Notes under the pieces: generated by a model | What the model saw: only the letters and a program-made list of their open reading frames with translations | What the model was told of the DNA's origin: nothing | The model's database searches: none | Translations under genes and position numbers: made by a program | Assembly (NCBI GenBank): GCA_964526295.1 | Contig: CAZGKW010000019.1 | Coordinates: forward strand, 16,779-80,778 | Source of the DNA: CAZGKW01 sp964526295 | GTDB lineage: Bacteria; Planctomycetota; Phycisphaerae; FEN-1346 | Reading direction: 5' to 3' | DNA: 64,000 nucleotides | In this document: positions 52,648-62,400 of the stretch, in pieces | Numbering within the stretch: the stretch's first letter is position 1 | Layout: every line of letters starts with the position of its first letter

Positions 52648-52670
52648 GCATCTGCCTTTCGACAGTTACG

Positions 52671-52696
52671 CGGCCGGCAAGCCGGCCGCCGAAACA
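52671..52696 (-). repeat. REP-like hairpin, family 1, inverted copy of a pair
   Basis: Perfect 8-bp stem CGGCCGGC (52671-52678) / GCCGGCCG (52681-52688) with AA apex, then CCGAAAC, which reads GTTTCGG on the minus strand. It precedes sdhA by about 25 bp. Confidence 0.6.
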
Positions 52697-52715
52697 GCGG
52701 CCTCGCCAAGCGCGG

Positions 52716-52747
52716 TTCGCCGCCGCGCTGGCGCGGCGCGTTCGGCC
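52716..52747 (+). repeat. REP-like hairpin, family 1, forward copy of a pair
   Basis: Head GTTCGC, stem CGCCGCGC (52721-52728) / GCGCGGCG (52731-52738), identical to the stem at 42926-42943, apex TG. With the inverted copy 20 bp away it forms a BIME-like pair in the sucD-sdhA gap. Confidence 0.6.
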
Positions 52748-52765
52748 TAGCCTTGCGCGGCTGGC

Positions 52766-53652
52766 TCATAGCACGCCTGCCACGGCTTCGCCGATCTTGG
52801 CCGGGCTCTCGGCGACGGTCGCGCCGGCGGCCCGGAGCGCCTCGATCTTCGCCTCCGCCGTGCCCGAGGGGCCCGCCACGATCGCGCCGGCGTGACCCAT
52901 CCGCTTGCCCGGCGGGGCGCCCAGGCCCGCGATGAACGCCACCACGGGCTTCGTCATGTGGTCGCGGATGAAGGCGGCGGCCTCCTCCTCGGCCGAGCCG
53001 CCGATCTCGCCGATCAGCGCAACGGCCTGCGTCTCGTCGTCCCGCTCGAAGAGTTCGAGCACCTCGACGAAGCTCGTGCCGATGACGGCGTCGCCGCCGA
53101 TGCCGACCGCCGTCGACTGGCCGAGGCCCAGGCCCGTGAGCTGCCAGATGGCCTCGTACGTGAGCGTCCCGCTCCGCGAGACGATGCCGACGCGTCCCGG
53201 CCGGACGATCGAGGCGGGGATGATGCCGATCTTGCACGCCTCGGGCGTTGTGACGCCGGGGCAGTTCGGGCCGATCAGTCGCACCCCCCGCGATCGCACG
53301 ACGTGCCTGGCCCGCGCCACGTCCAGCGCCGGGATGCCCTCCGTGATACAGACCACGAGGCCGACGCCGGCGTCGGCGGCCTCCAGGACGGCGTCGGCAG
53401 CGAACGCCGCCGGCACGAACACCACCGACGCGTTGGCGCCGGTCTCCTCGACGGCCTCGGCGGCCGTGTCGAACACCGGCACCCGGCCCCCCCAGCCTTC
53501 GCCCTCGGCCTCGAAGACGGAGCCGCCCTTGCCGGGCGTGACGCCGGCCACGACCTGCGTCCCGGCGGCCAGCATCAGCCGCGAGTGGAACCCCCCGGCA
53601 TGGCCGGTGATGCCCTGGACGAGGACGCGTGTCCCGCTGTCGACGAGGATGC

Positions 53653-53656
<4 letters not shown>
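52766..53656 (-). CDS. sucD: Succinyl-CoA synthetase alpha subunit
   Basis: 296 residues from the ATG at 53656, whose ATGA overlaps the sucC stop. Opening MSILVDSGTRVLVQGITGHAGGFH contains the CoA-binding Rossmann loop; VCITEGIPALDVARA and GPNCPGVTTPEACKIGI are conserved; the phosphohistidine is in GHAGAIVAGPSGTAEAK. With SucC it makes ATP or GTP from succinyl-CoA. Second gene of the cluster. Confidence 0.93.
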
Positions 53657-54816
<1,160 letters not shown>

Positions 54817-54839
54817 GGGCGACCCAATGTGCGGGCGTC

Positions 54840-54869
54840 TTGAAGTACCCCGCGATTATAGTCTAGAAT
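54840..54869 (+). promoter_or_regulatory. Predicted promoter for citrate synthase
   Basis: TTGAAG (54840-54845), 18-base spacer, TAGAAT (54864-54869), about 65 bp before the ATG at 54933. It physically overlaps the divergent sucC promoter. Confidence 0.55.
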
Positions 54870-54884
54870 GAGCGAACCGGTCAA
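54855..54884 (-). promoter_or_regulatory. Predicted promoter for the sucCD-sdhAB-aconitase-icd-pdh cluster
   Basis: Minus-strand TTGACC (54879-54884), 18-base spacer, TATAAT (54855-54860), a near-consensus sigma-70 promoter. Its -10 lies inside the spacer of the opposing citrate synthase promoter, so polymerase can occupy only one at a time. Confidence 0.6.
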
Positions 54885-54932
54885 CGCAGGCCGAAAAACG
54901 CCGAGCGGGAATTCCGCGAGAAGGAGACAACC

Positions 54933-56048
54933 ATGCCGGGCAAAGGACTCGAAGGCGTCGTGGCGTCGGAGTCGAGTGTCTCGAAGGTCGACGGCCAGGC
55001 CGGGCGGCTCATCTATCGGGGCTACGACATCACCGACCTCGCCGAGAACTGCTCGTTCGAGGAGGTCGCGTACCTGGTCTGGCACGACGACCTGCCGACC
55101 CGGGACCAGCTCGACGAGCTGAAGCGGACGTTGGCCGCTCACCGGCCGCTGTCGGAACGGATGAGCCACGTGATCCAGGAGCTGCCGTCGTCGGCCCCGC
55201 CGATGTCGCTGCTTCGGACGTGCATCTCGATCGTGGGCCTGTCGGACCCGCGGGCCGAGAGCAAGGACCCGGGCGTCAGCCACGAGATCGCCGAGGAGAT
55301 GGAGGCCCAGGCGGCCAGCATCGTGGCGTCGCTGAACCGGATCCAGCGGGGCCTGGCCCCGGTGCGGCCCGAGCCCGCCCTCTCCCACGCCGCCAACTTC
55401 CTCTACATGCTGAGCGGGAAGCGGCCCAGCGACATCGCCGAGCAGGCGTTCGACAATTGCCTGACGCTCCACATCGACCACGGGTTCAACGCCTCGACGT
55501 TCACCTGCCTGGTGATCGCCGCCACCCTGTCGGACATCTACTCGGCGGTGGTGGGGGGGATCGGGGCCCTCCGCGGACCCCTGCACGGCGGGGCGAACCA
55601 GCGGGTCATGATCATGCTCGAGGAGATCGGCAAGCCCGAGCGGGCCGAGGACTACATCAAGGACCTCCTGAACAAGAAGCAGAAGGTCATGGGCTTCGGC
55701 CACCGCGTCTACAAGACGGAGGACCCCCGGGCGGCCATCCTCCGCCGGTGGTCCAAGAAGCTCGGCGAGGAGACCGGCCAGACCCAGTGGGCCGAGATCA
55801 GCGAGGTCTGCGAGCGGGTCATGCTCGAGGAGAAGAACATCCACTGCAACGTGGACTTCTACTCGGCCAGCGTCTACCACATGCTCGGGGTCCCGACAGA
55901 CCTCTTCACGCCGATCTTCGCGGTGGCGCGGCTCGTCGGCTGGACGGCCCACATCCTGGAGCAGTACGCCGACAACCGGCTGATCCGGCCGCTGTGCGAA
56001 TACGTCGGGCCGACCGACAAAAAGGTCAAGCCGATCGAGGAGCGGTAG
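54933..56048 (+). CDS. gltA: Citrate synthase
   Basis: 371 residues, the short type-I class; ATG preceded by AAGGAG. SKVDGQAGRLIYRGYDI is the family opening. The catalytic triad can be read as His218 (LRGPLHGGANQRV), His257 (GFGHRVYKTEDPRA) and Asp308 (NVDFYSASVYHML); LHIDHGFNAS (179-188) is the oxaloacetate-side block. It condenses acetyl-CoA, the product of the divergent pyruvate dehydrogenase genes, with oxaloacetate. A 2-methylcitrate synthase activity is possible for this class but the context argues for the citric acid cycle. Confidence 0.92.
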   Translation: MPGKGLEGVVASESSVSKVDGQAGRLIYRGYDITDLAENCSFEEVAYLVWHDDLPTRDQLDELKRTLAAHRPLSERMSHVIQELPSSAPPMSLLRTCISIVGLSDPRAESKDPGVSHEIAEEMEAQAASIVASLNRIQRGLAPVRPEPALSHAANFLYMLSGKRPSDIAEQAFDNCLTLHIDHGFNASTFTCLVIAATLSDIYSAVVGGIGALRGPLHGGANQRVMIMLEEIGKPERAEDYIKDLLNKKQKVMGFGHRVYKTEDPRAAILRRWSKKLGEETGQTQWAEISEVCERVMLEEKNIHCNVDFYSASVYHMLGVPTDLFTPIFAVARLVGWTAHILEQYADNRLIRPLCEYVGPTDKKVKPIEER

Positions 56049-56100
56049 GGGATCGACCGGGGGGCGGGGGCCCATCGCGCCGGGCGCCGGGAGCGGGCGG

Positions 56101-57339
56101 ATGTACGCAAGGATCCTCGTGGCCCTGGACGGGTCGGAGCCGTCGGAGCACGCGGCGGCCCTGGCCCGGACGATCGCGCGGCCCCGTGGGACCGAGCTGC
56201 TGGCCTGTCACGTCTACGGTGCGGGGCTTCACGGCCGGCGGTTCCGCGAGATGGAGCCGGGCCTGCCCGAGGAGTACCAGGACGAGCGGGTCCTGGCCGA
56301 CCTGCGGGGGGCCCACGATTCGCTCATCGTCAAGGGGTTCCAGTCGCTCTCGGAGGGGTTCGTCGAGAGCTTCCTGGCCGCCGCTTCCCGCGACGGCCTC
56401 GCGGCCCGGCCGGTCACCGAGGAGGGCCGCAACTACGTCCGGCTCCTGGAGATCGCCGAGCGGGAAGACGTGGACCTGGTCGCCCTGGGGGCGACGGGGC
56501 TCGGGGCGATCGGCGACGGCCTCCTCGGAAGCACCACGATGCGGGTCCTCGCGGCGGCGCCGTGCGACGTGCTCGTCGCGCGGAAAGCGCCTTCGGGCGG
56601 CGGGGTGCTGGTCGGCGTCGACGGCAGTCCGGGCGCGACCGACGCGCTGGACCGGGCCGCCGGGTGGGCCCGGGCCCTCGACGTTCCGCTGCACCTGGCG
56701 GCGGCGTACGACCCGGTGTTCCACAAGGCCGTGTTCCGGACGCTCGCGCGGGCGTTGCCGGCCGAGCGGCACCACGACGTGGGCCTGGCGGACCAGGAGG
56801 AGCTGCACGACCGGATCATCAACCAGGGGCTGGCGACGCTCTACCAGGGGTTCCTGGACGAGGCGGTCGCCCACCTGAACGCCGACGGGCCGCGGGCCGA
56901 GAGGGCCCTGCTGACGGGCAAGGCATACCGTGCCCTGGCGGACCACGCCCGCGCCGCCGGGGCCGACCTCGTGGCGGCGGGCCGATTCGGCCACCACCGC
57001 GAGGGCATCTCGACGCTCGGCTCGAACGCCGAGGGCTTGGCCCGGACGTGCGGGACGAACGTCCTGGTCGTCGGCGGGGCCGGGGCCCGGCCGGCGAGAT
57101 CGAGGGCAGAGGCGGCGGCATCGGCCGCGCCGGCCCCCGCGGGAGGGGGGCCGGCCGGCGGGATGGATTGGGACGCCGAGGCTGAGGCCCGCCTCGGGCG
57201 GATCCCGGCATTCGCCCGGCCGATGGCCCGACGGGCCATCGAGGCGGCCGTCCGGGCACGGGGCGGCGAACGCGTGACTTCGGCCGACATGGACGAAGCC
57301 GCCCGGCAGTTCGGCATGGGCCAGGGCGGCCGGGCCTGA
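56101..57339 (+). CDS. Tandem UspA protein with C-terminal PCP_red domain
   Basis: 412 residues. Two universal-stress domains: the first (1-165) ends in the ATP-binding pattern GATG-9-GST (130-145), the second (about 168-325) in GRFG-9-GSN (295-309), so both halves keep G-2x-G-9x-G(S/T). A Pro/Ala/Gly linker (331-352) leads to MDWDAEAEARLGRIPAFAR...IEAAVRARGGERVTSADMDEA (355-400), which matches the PCP_red domain of the light-independent protochlorophyllide reductase B subunit and of various redox proteins. I read the domain as a small redox or protein-docking module. The gene lies 52 bp after citrate synthase on the same strand and is probably co-transcribed. Confidence 0.75.
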   Translation: MYARILVALDGSEPSEHAAALARTIARPRGTELLACHVYGAGLHGRRFREMEPGLPEEYQDERVLADLRGAHDSLIVKGFQSLSEGFVESFLAAASRDGLAARPVTEEGRNYVRLLEIAEREDVDLVALGATGLGAIGDGLLGSTTMRVLAAAPCDVLVARKAPSGGGVLVGVDGSPGATDALDRAAGWARALDVPLHLAAAYDPVFHKAVFRTLARALPAERHHDVGLADQEELHDRIINQGLATLYQGFLDEAVAHLNADGPRAERALLTGKAYRALADHARAAGADLVAAGRFGHHREGISTLGSNAEGLARTCGTNVLVVGGAGARPARSRAEAAASAAPAPAGGGPAGGMDWDAEAEARLGRIPAFARPMARRAIEAAVRARGGERVTSADMDEAARQFGMGQGGRA

Positions 57340-57367
57340 CCCGGCGTGCGAAAGGGGCCCGGAAGCG

Positions 57368-57571
57368 GTGGCGGAGCTCCCCGAAGCCGAGGAGGTGACG
57401 CTGCGGAAACGCCGGCCGCTCGCGCCGCCTTTTCACCGCCACATCGCACGAGCGAAGCTCCTGGGCGGGACCTGCCGCGTCGGCCAGCAGGTCGTCGTCT
57501 ACGAGGTGGCGGCGACGGTGCCGGAAGGCGAGGTCCGCGTGACGGAGCGGACCACGCTCCGCTTCGAGTGA
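57368..57571 (+). CDS. Small conserved-looking protein of unknown function
   Basis: 67 residues from a GTG at 57368, preceded by GGAAGC. The sequence is basic in the middle (RKRRPLAPPFHRHIARAKLLGG in two parts) and ends as a beta-rich stretch VVVYEVAATVPEGEVRVTE. No membrane segment or known domain. It is called because it sits in line between the stress-protein gene and the ABC transporter gene (4-bp gap to the ATG) and has the GC-rich third-position bias of coding sequence. An overlapping frame at 57346-57591 is rejected. Confidence 0.5.
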   Translation: MAELPEAEEVTLRKRRPLAPPFHRHIARAKLLGGTCRVGQQVVVYEVAATVPEGEVRVTERTTLRFE

Positions 57572-57575
57572 GCCT

Positions 57576-58505
57576 ATGGACGCCATCGTAGCCCGCGAGC
57601 TGGTCCGCGAGTACGCCCCCGGCCGGGGCGCGTGCGGCATGGGCCTCTGCGTGGCCGAGGGCGAGTGCTACGGCCTGCTGGGCCGGAACGGGTCCGGCAA
57701 GAGCACGCTGGTGCGTCTCGTGCTGGGCCTGGAGCGGCCCGACTCGGGGTCGCTGACGGTGCTCGGGGCCCTGGTGGGCGAGGGGTCGAGGCGGCACCTC
57801 GGGCGGTGCGGGGCGGCGCTCGACACGCCGGCCTTGTGGCCGGACCTCACGGGCCGGCAGAATGCCTGGTTCGTGTGCCGGTCCTACGGCCTCTCGGACG
57901 AGGCGACGGAGACGAGGCTGGATGACTGGTTCGAGCGGGCGGACCTCGCGGCGGTGGCCCGCGAGCGTGTCTCGACGTGGTCGTTCGGGATGCGGCGGAA
58001 GCTCGGCCTGGTGCAGGGGATGGCGCACGAGCCGGACCTGCTGGTCCTGGACGAACCGACGGCGGGCGTCGACGCCCACTTCCTCGTGCATCTGACCGAG
58101 GCCCTCCGGGGCCGGGCCGAGCGCGGGGCGACGACGCTCATCGCGAGCAACGACCCGGACTACCTGGCGGGCGTCGCGACGCGGGTGGCGTTCCTCGACG
58201 CGGGCCGGATCGTCGCCGAGGGGACCGTGGAGGAGTTGCTGGCGGCGGTGGCCGACCGCGTCGAGTATCGATTGGCCCTGGCCGGGCCGGTGCCGGTCGC
58301 GTTGCCGGAGGACGTGCCGGGCCTGGAATCGTTCGTCCAGGAGGGCCAGGAGATCACGGCCGTCGGATCATACAACGCGACCGCCATCGCCGTGCTGGTG
58401 GGATGGGCCGTCGACAGCGGCGCGTCGGTGCGGAATCTGGAGATTCGTGAGCCGACGCTCCGCGACGCATTCCTCACGAAGACCGGCAAGACGGTGGGGC
58501 CGTGA
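57576..58505 (+). CDS. ABC transporter ATP-binding protein
   Basis: 309 residues. Walker A LLGRNGSGKSTL, a Q-loop region, the signature replaced by TWSFGMRRKLGLVQG (STWSFGMRRK, a Ser-Phe-Gly-Met version), Walker B LLVLDEPTAGVD and a SNDPDY switch are readable. A C-terminal extension of about 70 residues (about 235-309) is typical of drug/lipid-exporter ATPases. It overlaps the permease gene by four bases (GTGA), so the two form an exporter. Substrate unknown. Confidence 0.88.
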   Translation: MDAIVARELVREYAPGRGACGMGLCVAEGECYGLLGRNGSGKSTLVRLVLGLERPDSGSLTVLGALVGEGSRRHLGRCGAALDTPALWPDLTGRQNAWFVCRSYGLSDEATETRLDDWFERADLAAVARERVSTWSFGMRRKLGLVQGMAHEPDLLVLDEPTAGVDAHFLVHLTEALRGRAERGATTLIASNDPDYLAGVATRVAFLDAGRIVAEGTVEELLAAVADRVEYRLALAGPVPVALPEDVPGLESFVQEGQEITAVGSYNATAIAVLVGWAVDSGASVRNLEIREPTLRDAFLTKTGKTVGP

Positions 58506-59245
58506 GACCGGCGAACGTGTTCCAGTTGGAGGTGGCGTCGGCGGTGTCGGACCGGCGGCGGCTGGCGATGCGGCTGGCGCTGCCGCTGCTCCTGGCGCTG
58601 CCGTTCGTGCTGGCGGTGATGCCGCCGCGGGTGCGGGCGGCCGGCCTCGTCCTGCTGACGCTCTTCATCGGGCTGTTCGGGGCGGCGGTGGCGACGGTCC
58701 GGCGGCGGGCGGAAGGCCGGGTCGCGTACCTGCGGGTGCTGCCGATCCCGCGGTGGCTGGCGGGGCTCGACTTCCTGCTGGCCGGGTCGGCAGTGGACCT
58801 GGCGCAGCTCGGCGGCGTGCTGGTCCTGTTCCTGGCGGTCAACGCGAAGGGCCTGGCGGCGGCGGACGTGGCGGCCCTGGCGGGATGCCTGGTGGTGACG
58901 GTCGTGCTGCTGAACGGGGCAGGGATGGCGTTGGCGTCGGTGCTTCGGAGCAGCCCGGAGGTGCACCTGCTGGGGGCCCTGGCGGTGGGGGTGGTGGCGT
59001 TCCTGTCGGGGGTGTTCCCCGTGCCGGGACGTCTCGGCCGGCTGATCGAGTCGATCGGGCCGTGGGACCCGGTGGCGGCCCTGGCGAGGCTGCTGACGGC
59101 GATCGCCGAGGACGGTCCGGCCGCGACGGGCGCGGGCTGGGCGGCGGCGGGCGGCGCCGTGGTCGCCGTCACGGCCGCCTGTCTGGCCTGGCGGGGATTC
59201 GACCTGGGCCGGCGCGCCGCGGCGCGACGCGACGGGGCCGAATAG
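58502..59245 (+). CDS. ABC-2-type transporter permease
   Basis: 247 residues from a GTG overlapping the ATPase stop. Six hydrophobic segments, with a short cytoplasmic loop containing TVRRRAEGRVAYLRVLPIPRWL, the usual ABC-2 coupling-helix region. Partner of the ATPase encoded just upstream. Resemblance to CcmB-type haem exporters is possible but not distinctive. Confidence 0.75.
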   Translation: MRPANVFQLEVASAVSDRRRLAMRLALPLLLALPFVLAVMPPRVRAAGLVLLTLFIGLFGAAVATVRRRAEGRVAYLRVLPIPRWLAGLDFLLAGSAVDLAQLGGVLVLFLAVNAKGLAAADVAALAGCLVVTVVLLNGAGMALASVLRSSPEVHLLGALAVGVVAFLSGVFPVPGRLGRLIESIGPWDPVAALARLLTAIAEDGPAATGAGWAAAGGAVVAVTAACLAWRGFDLGRRAAARRDGAE

Positions 59246-59258
59246 GGAGAATCGATAC

Positions 59259-59705
59259 ATGGACATCCCCCTTGTCAAGCTCAAGCTGTGGGTGACGCTC
59301 GGGCTGGTGGTGCTGGCCCTCTTTGAGTTCTGGACGGCGATGGTCCTTTTCGGAAGGAAAGGGGCCAAGAAGCACGCCAAGCTCATGCTGCGGCTCCATC
59401 GCATCGGCGGCTACGTGTTCCTGGTCTGGTGGATCTGGCCGATGTGGGTGGGCCTGACGCTGCTCGGGCAGCTCGGCGACGAGGGGATCGGCTACGAGTT
59501 CCACGGCGTGCGGTCATTCCATGCCGTGCTGGCCGTGGCGGTGTTCCTGCTGCTGCTTCTGAAGATCGGGTTCGTGCGGATGTGGAAGCAGTACCGGCTC
59601 CAGGCGAAGCCCCTCGGGATCGCCATCACGGTGCTGACGCTTGTGATCTGGACGATCGCGGGCCTGTTCTGGCTGGCGATGATGGGGGGGGTGGTCGTGG
59701 AGTAA
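59259..59705 (+). CDS. Four-helix membrane protein, probable cytochrome b
   Basis: 148 residues, ATG 14 bp after the permease stop, GGGAGA site. Four hydrophobic helices; His residues H47 (LRLHRIGGY, start of helix 2) and H88 (RSFHAVLAV, start of helix 3), with H39 and H82 nearby, are placed as bis-His haem-b ligands in small membrane cytochromes of the DUF4405/DUF420 or cytochrome b561 kind. No haem-binding Cys. It could pass electrons across the membrane; it is convergent with the bd-like oxidase operon. Confidence 0.55.
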   Translation: MDIPLVKLKLWVTLGLVVLALFEFWTAMVLFGRKGAKKHAKLMLRLHRIGGYVFLVWWIWPMWVGLTLLGQLGDEGIGYEFHGVRSFHAVLAVAVFLLLLLKIGFVRMWKQYRLQAKPLGIAITVLTLVIWTIAGLFWLAMMGGVVVE

Positions 59706-59730
59706 GGGCGCCGGGCGGCAACACCATCAC

Positions 59731-59756
59731 GCGCTGCGCAAGCGCAGCGGCGAAAC
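59731..59756 (-). repeat. REP-like hairpin, family 1, inverted copy of a pair
   Basis: Perfect 8-bp stem CGCTGCGC (59732-59739) / GCGCAGCG (59742-59749), AA apex, followed by GCGAAAC (GTTTCGC on the minus strand). Confidence 0.6.
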
Positions 59757-59794
59757 ACGGTAATCGAAGGCTGTAGGCAGCTTGCCGGGAGCCA

Positions 59795-59823
59795 GTTTCG
59801 CCGGCCCGCTTGCGAGCCGGGCG
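59795..59823 (+). repeat. REP-like hairpin, family 1, forward copy of a pair
   Basis: Head GTTTCG (59795-59800), stem CCGGCCCGC (59801-59809) / GCGAGCCGG (59812-59820) with one mismatch, apex TT. With the inverted copy 38 bp upstream it fills the convergent gap before the oxidase operon end. Confidence 0.55.
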
Positions 59824-59827
59824 CCGC

Positions 59828-60424
59828 TCAATGCGAAGTGCCTGGCGGCCCAGACGCGCCCCCTCGCCGCTCCCAGCGGTGGATGAAGAACAGGTAGAAG
59901 AGGACCAGCCACAGGATCGCCGCGAAGGCCGCGGCGCCCACCTGCCAGCCGCTCAGCTCCGGCACGTCGTACAGGCCCAGGAAGTACGCATCGGGCGGGA
60001 TGCGGACGTCGTGCTCGGCCTCAAACCGGGCCCGCACGCCGCGGCGGAACGGCAGCCGTCCGATCGGCCGGAGCCGTCCCACGAACCGGTTGAACGCTGC
60101 CCAGTCCTCGGGCGACTCGATCCGCTCGTACGTCCGAACGACAAGCCGGGGCCCGTAGCCCTCCAGCAGGAAGTACGTCGCCGGCACGCCGTGGCTGGCG
60201 TACTCGATCCGCCGGTCCAGGTCGATGCTTCCGGCCACCGAGACGAACGTCGAGTGCTTGAACTCGGGACTCGTCAGCTCGGCGGGGGACTCGACCTCGA
60301 CCGGCTCGTCCGACCCCAGGTCGTAGGAAAGCTCCGGCACCTGGAGGGCGACCATCCCCGCAACGAAGAGGAGGGCCAGCACCTTCAGGATCGTCAGCCA
60401 GAACCGTTTCTCGAACAGGAACAT
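59828..60424 (-). CDS. Two-helix membrane protein of the bd-like oxidase operon
   Basis: 198 residues from the ATG at 60424 (GGAGG site nine bases upstream). An N-terminal helix (about 9-30, LKVLALLFVAGMVALQV), a periplasmic domain of about 120 residues (STFVSVAGSIDLD, YFLLEGYGPRLVVRTY, VPELSG) and a C-terminal helix with an AAAFAAILWLVLFYLFFIHRW end. No family recognised; the SURF1-like topology is only topological. Last gene of the operon with the acidic TM protein and the two bd-like subunits, so an assembly or accessory role is inferred. Confidence 0.55.
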   Translation of the reverse strand: MFLFEKRFWLTILKVLALLFVAGMVALQVPELSYDLGSDEPVEVESPAELTSPEFKHSTFVSVAGSIDLDRRIEYASHGVPATYFLLEGYGPRLVVRTYERIESPEDWAAFNRFVGRLRPIGRLPFRRGVRARFEAEHDVRIPPDAYFLGLYDVPELSGWQVGAAAFAAILWLVLFYLFFIHRWERRGGASGPPGTSH

Positions 60425-60480
60425 GGGGCGACGCCTCCGCGGGAACGGCCCTTTTCCGGCGCGCCGCCGTCCCGGCCGGG

Positions 60481-60825
60481 TCAATCGTAGATGGCGCCGA
60501 GGACGAGCAGCACGAGGATGAACAGGATGCTGGCGATGGCGAACAGGGCCCACCCCTTGGCGAGCCAAATGGCCCAGCGGGGGTCCTCGTCCGCCTCGCG
60601 GAGCGGGTAGACGTCCATCTGGGCCTCGTAATCGAGCGACGGGCCGGCCTGCTGCCTGCGGATGGCGGCGACGTAGGCGTCCTCGTCGGCACCGCCGTCC
60701 TCGGCGCTTTCAGGCGGCGGGGACTCATCGGTTCCCGTTGATTCATCCGGGGCCGGCGCCTCGGCCTCGTCCTCGGGCTTTGACTCTTCGGCCTCATCGG
60801 CGGGCGTTTCGGTTTCGTCTGCCAT
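60481..60825 (-). CDS. Acidic N-terminal, single-helix membrane protein
   Basis: 114 residues. Residues 1-75 are very acidic and Glu/Ala/Asp/Pro-rich (for example ESKPEDEAEAPAPDESTGTD), residues about 88-110 form one membrane helix (ALFAIASILFILVLLVLGAI). Small single-helix proteins are standard extra subunits of terminal oxidases. It lies 18 bp downstream of the first bd-like gene. No further motif. Confidence 0.55.
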   Translation of the reverse strand: MADETETPADEAEESKPEDEAEAPAPDESTGTDESPPPESAEDGGADEDAYVAAIRRQQAGPSLDYEAQMDVYPLREADEDPRWAIWLAKGWALFAIASILFILVLLVLGAIYD

Positions 60826-60843
60826 CGTCAGCTCGCGCGTGGG

Positions 60844-62400
60844 TCAGTAGGGTTTGCCGGCGGCCAGGTGGTCGGCGATCTTCCTGGCCTCCTCGTGGTT
60901 CAGCTTCAGTCCGTAGGCCCGCATCCGTTCGACGAGGATGTCCCAGTCGTCGCCCTCATAGCGGTGGACGCGCTCGAGCGTGTGACACTGGATGCACTTC
61001 TGGCTGATCAGCGAGGGGGCCTCGGCCGGGGGCTGGCGGGTCATCTCCTCGGCGTACTCGGGCGGCTCCAGGACCATCCTCATCGGGCCCGGGGCCTTGC
61101 CCCGCTCGGGCGGCACGTAGACCTCTTCGTAGGGGGCGTAGCGGTTGGGGTCGCCCTGGTCGGTGACGGGCAGCCGCTCGCCGGTGACGGCCTCGAACCG
61201 GGGCCGGGCCGCCTCGCGGACATAGCCGCCCAGCAGAATGGTGAACAACGAGAGCGTGCCCATGGCGATGAAGACGCCCCGGGCGCTGTCGGCGTGGTGC
61301 TTGAGCAGGTGGATGCCGATCAGGGCGGCCGCCACCCCCGCCAGCAGCATCATCCAGAAGAAGAACCACGTCATGACCATGCCCATGGCGACGTAGAACA
61401 TCAGGTAGAACCCCGCGATGCCGTAGACCATCGCCGCCGGGAGCGTGAAGTCCTGTTTGATCTGGCCCATCCGACGCCAGTACACCAGGCCGATGCCCAG
61501 CATGCCGACGACGATGACGTGCTTGAGCCACCACCAGTCGATGCCGCCCAGGACCACGTCGCCCTTGCCCCACATCAGGTTGACGTAGGCCTCGTGGCCG
61601 TGGGGGTCCTTCATGAGGGCGTGGGCGTAGAAGTAGCCGACGACCGGCAGCGACAGGAGGGCGGCGAATCCGATGTAGAAGACCAGCCTCCCGCCGTCCT
61701 CGTAGAACTCCCGCATCTTGTCGCGTCTCGTCAGGTAGATCAGGACCCCGCAGACCCCCGCCACGAAGAAGCCCCCGTAGCTCCAGTTGGCGAACATGCG
61801 GTGGAACGTGAGCATGAGGAACGAGGGGTTGTAGAAGGCGATGAAGTCCCAGCCGGTGATGCCGGCCGTGCCGCCCCACTGGGTGATGCTCCCCTCGGCC
61901 GCCCCGGGCGTCACCATGAACGCCCCCATGCCGTTGATGATGTAGAACTGGAGGAAGAACAGGGGCGTCAGCAGGGCCCCGAGAAGGATGTGGAGCCGTT
62001 TGTGCCCCCACAGACGCTCCCAGAAGAAATAGTGGAACGTCAGCGTCGTCGCCAGCAGGAGGAACAGGAATTCCTCCACCATGATCGTCCAGAAGAAGTG
62101 GGTGAAGATTTGCGACCAGAACTGGGGATACAGGCCGCTCAAGGCGAACACCAGGCCGATGGCGTTGACCGTCCCGATGTTGTAGATGCAGACGTGCCAG
62201 AGCTGGATTCGTTTGGCGTGCAGGTCGTAGCGGTTGTCCTTGCGGCGGTAGCCGATGATCTGGAGCACCGTCACGACGAACGCGAAGCCGATGGCCAGCG
62301 AGGCCACCGACGTGTGGAACAGGCCCAGGAACCCGATGACCCACCGGGCCCCGCCTGCGACCTCGATATGTTGACTCGCCTCAGCCAGCATGCCGTTCAC
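60844..62400 (-). CDS. Cytochrome bd-like subunit I fused to a c-type haem domain
   Basis: 518 residues; the start overlaps the preceding bd-like gene by 20 bp. About nine membrane helices match the CydA plan: GLFHTSVASLAIGF with H29 as a haem-b ligand candidate, MVEEFLFLLLATTLTFHYFF, INGMGAFMVTPG and HRMFANWSYGGFFVAGV. The Q-loop GRQPW of quinol-oxidising CydA is not seen. The C-terminal domain has one c-type haem site CIQCH (469-473) with a possible axial Met494. This type of non-canonical bd-like protein is known from nitrite oxidisers and other bacteria; the paired arrangement and the haem fusion point to electrons entering from a periplasmic cytochrome c. Confidence is high for the family, moderate for the function. 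Confidence 0.75.
   Translation of the reverse strand: MNGMLAEASQHIEVAGGARWVIGFLGLFHTSVASLAIGFAFVVTVLQIIGYRRKDNRYDLHAKRIQLWHVCIYNIGTVNAIGLVFALSGLYPQFWSQIFTHFFWTIMVEEFLFLLLATTLTFHYFFWERLWGHKRLHILLGALLTPLFFLQFYIINGMGAFMVTPGAAEGSITQWGGTAGITGWDFIAFYNPSFLMLTFHRMFANWSYGGFFVAGVCGVLIYLTRRDKMREFYEDGGRLVFYIGFAALLSLPVVGYFYAHALMKDPHGHEAYVNLMWGKGDVVLGGIDWWWLKHVIVVGMLGIGLVYWRRMGQIKQDFTLPAAMVYGIAGFYLMFYVAMGMVMTWFFFWMMLLAGVAAALIGIHLLKHHADSARGVFIAMGTLSLFTILLGGYVREAARPRFEAVTGERLPVTDQGDPNRYAPYEEVYVPPERGKAPGPMRMVLEPPEYAEEMTRQPPAEAPSLISQKCIQCHTLERVHRYEGDDWDILVERMRAYGLKLNHEEARKIADHLAAGKPY

Noticed and set aside
57346..57591. 81-codon alternative frame overlapping the small gene at 57368
   Set aside because: It runs into the ABC gene start, is Arg/Gly-rich and has no motif; the 67-residue frame fits the gap and codon bias better.
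59828..60424. SURF1-like assembly factor
   Set aside because: Only the helix-domain-helix topology agrees; no SURF1 sequence motif could be read.
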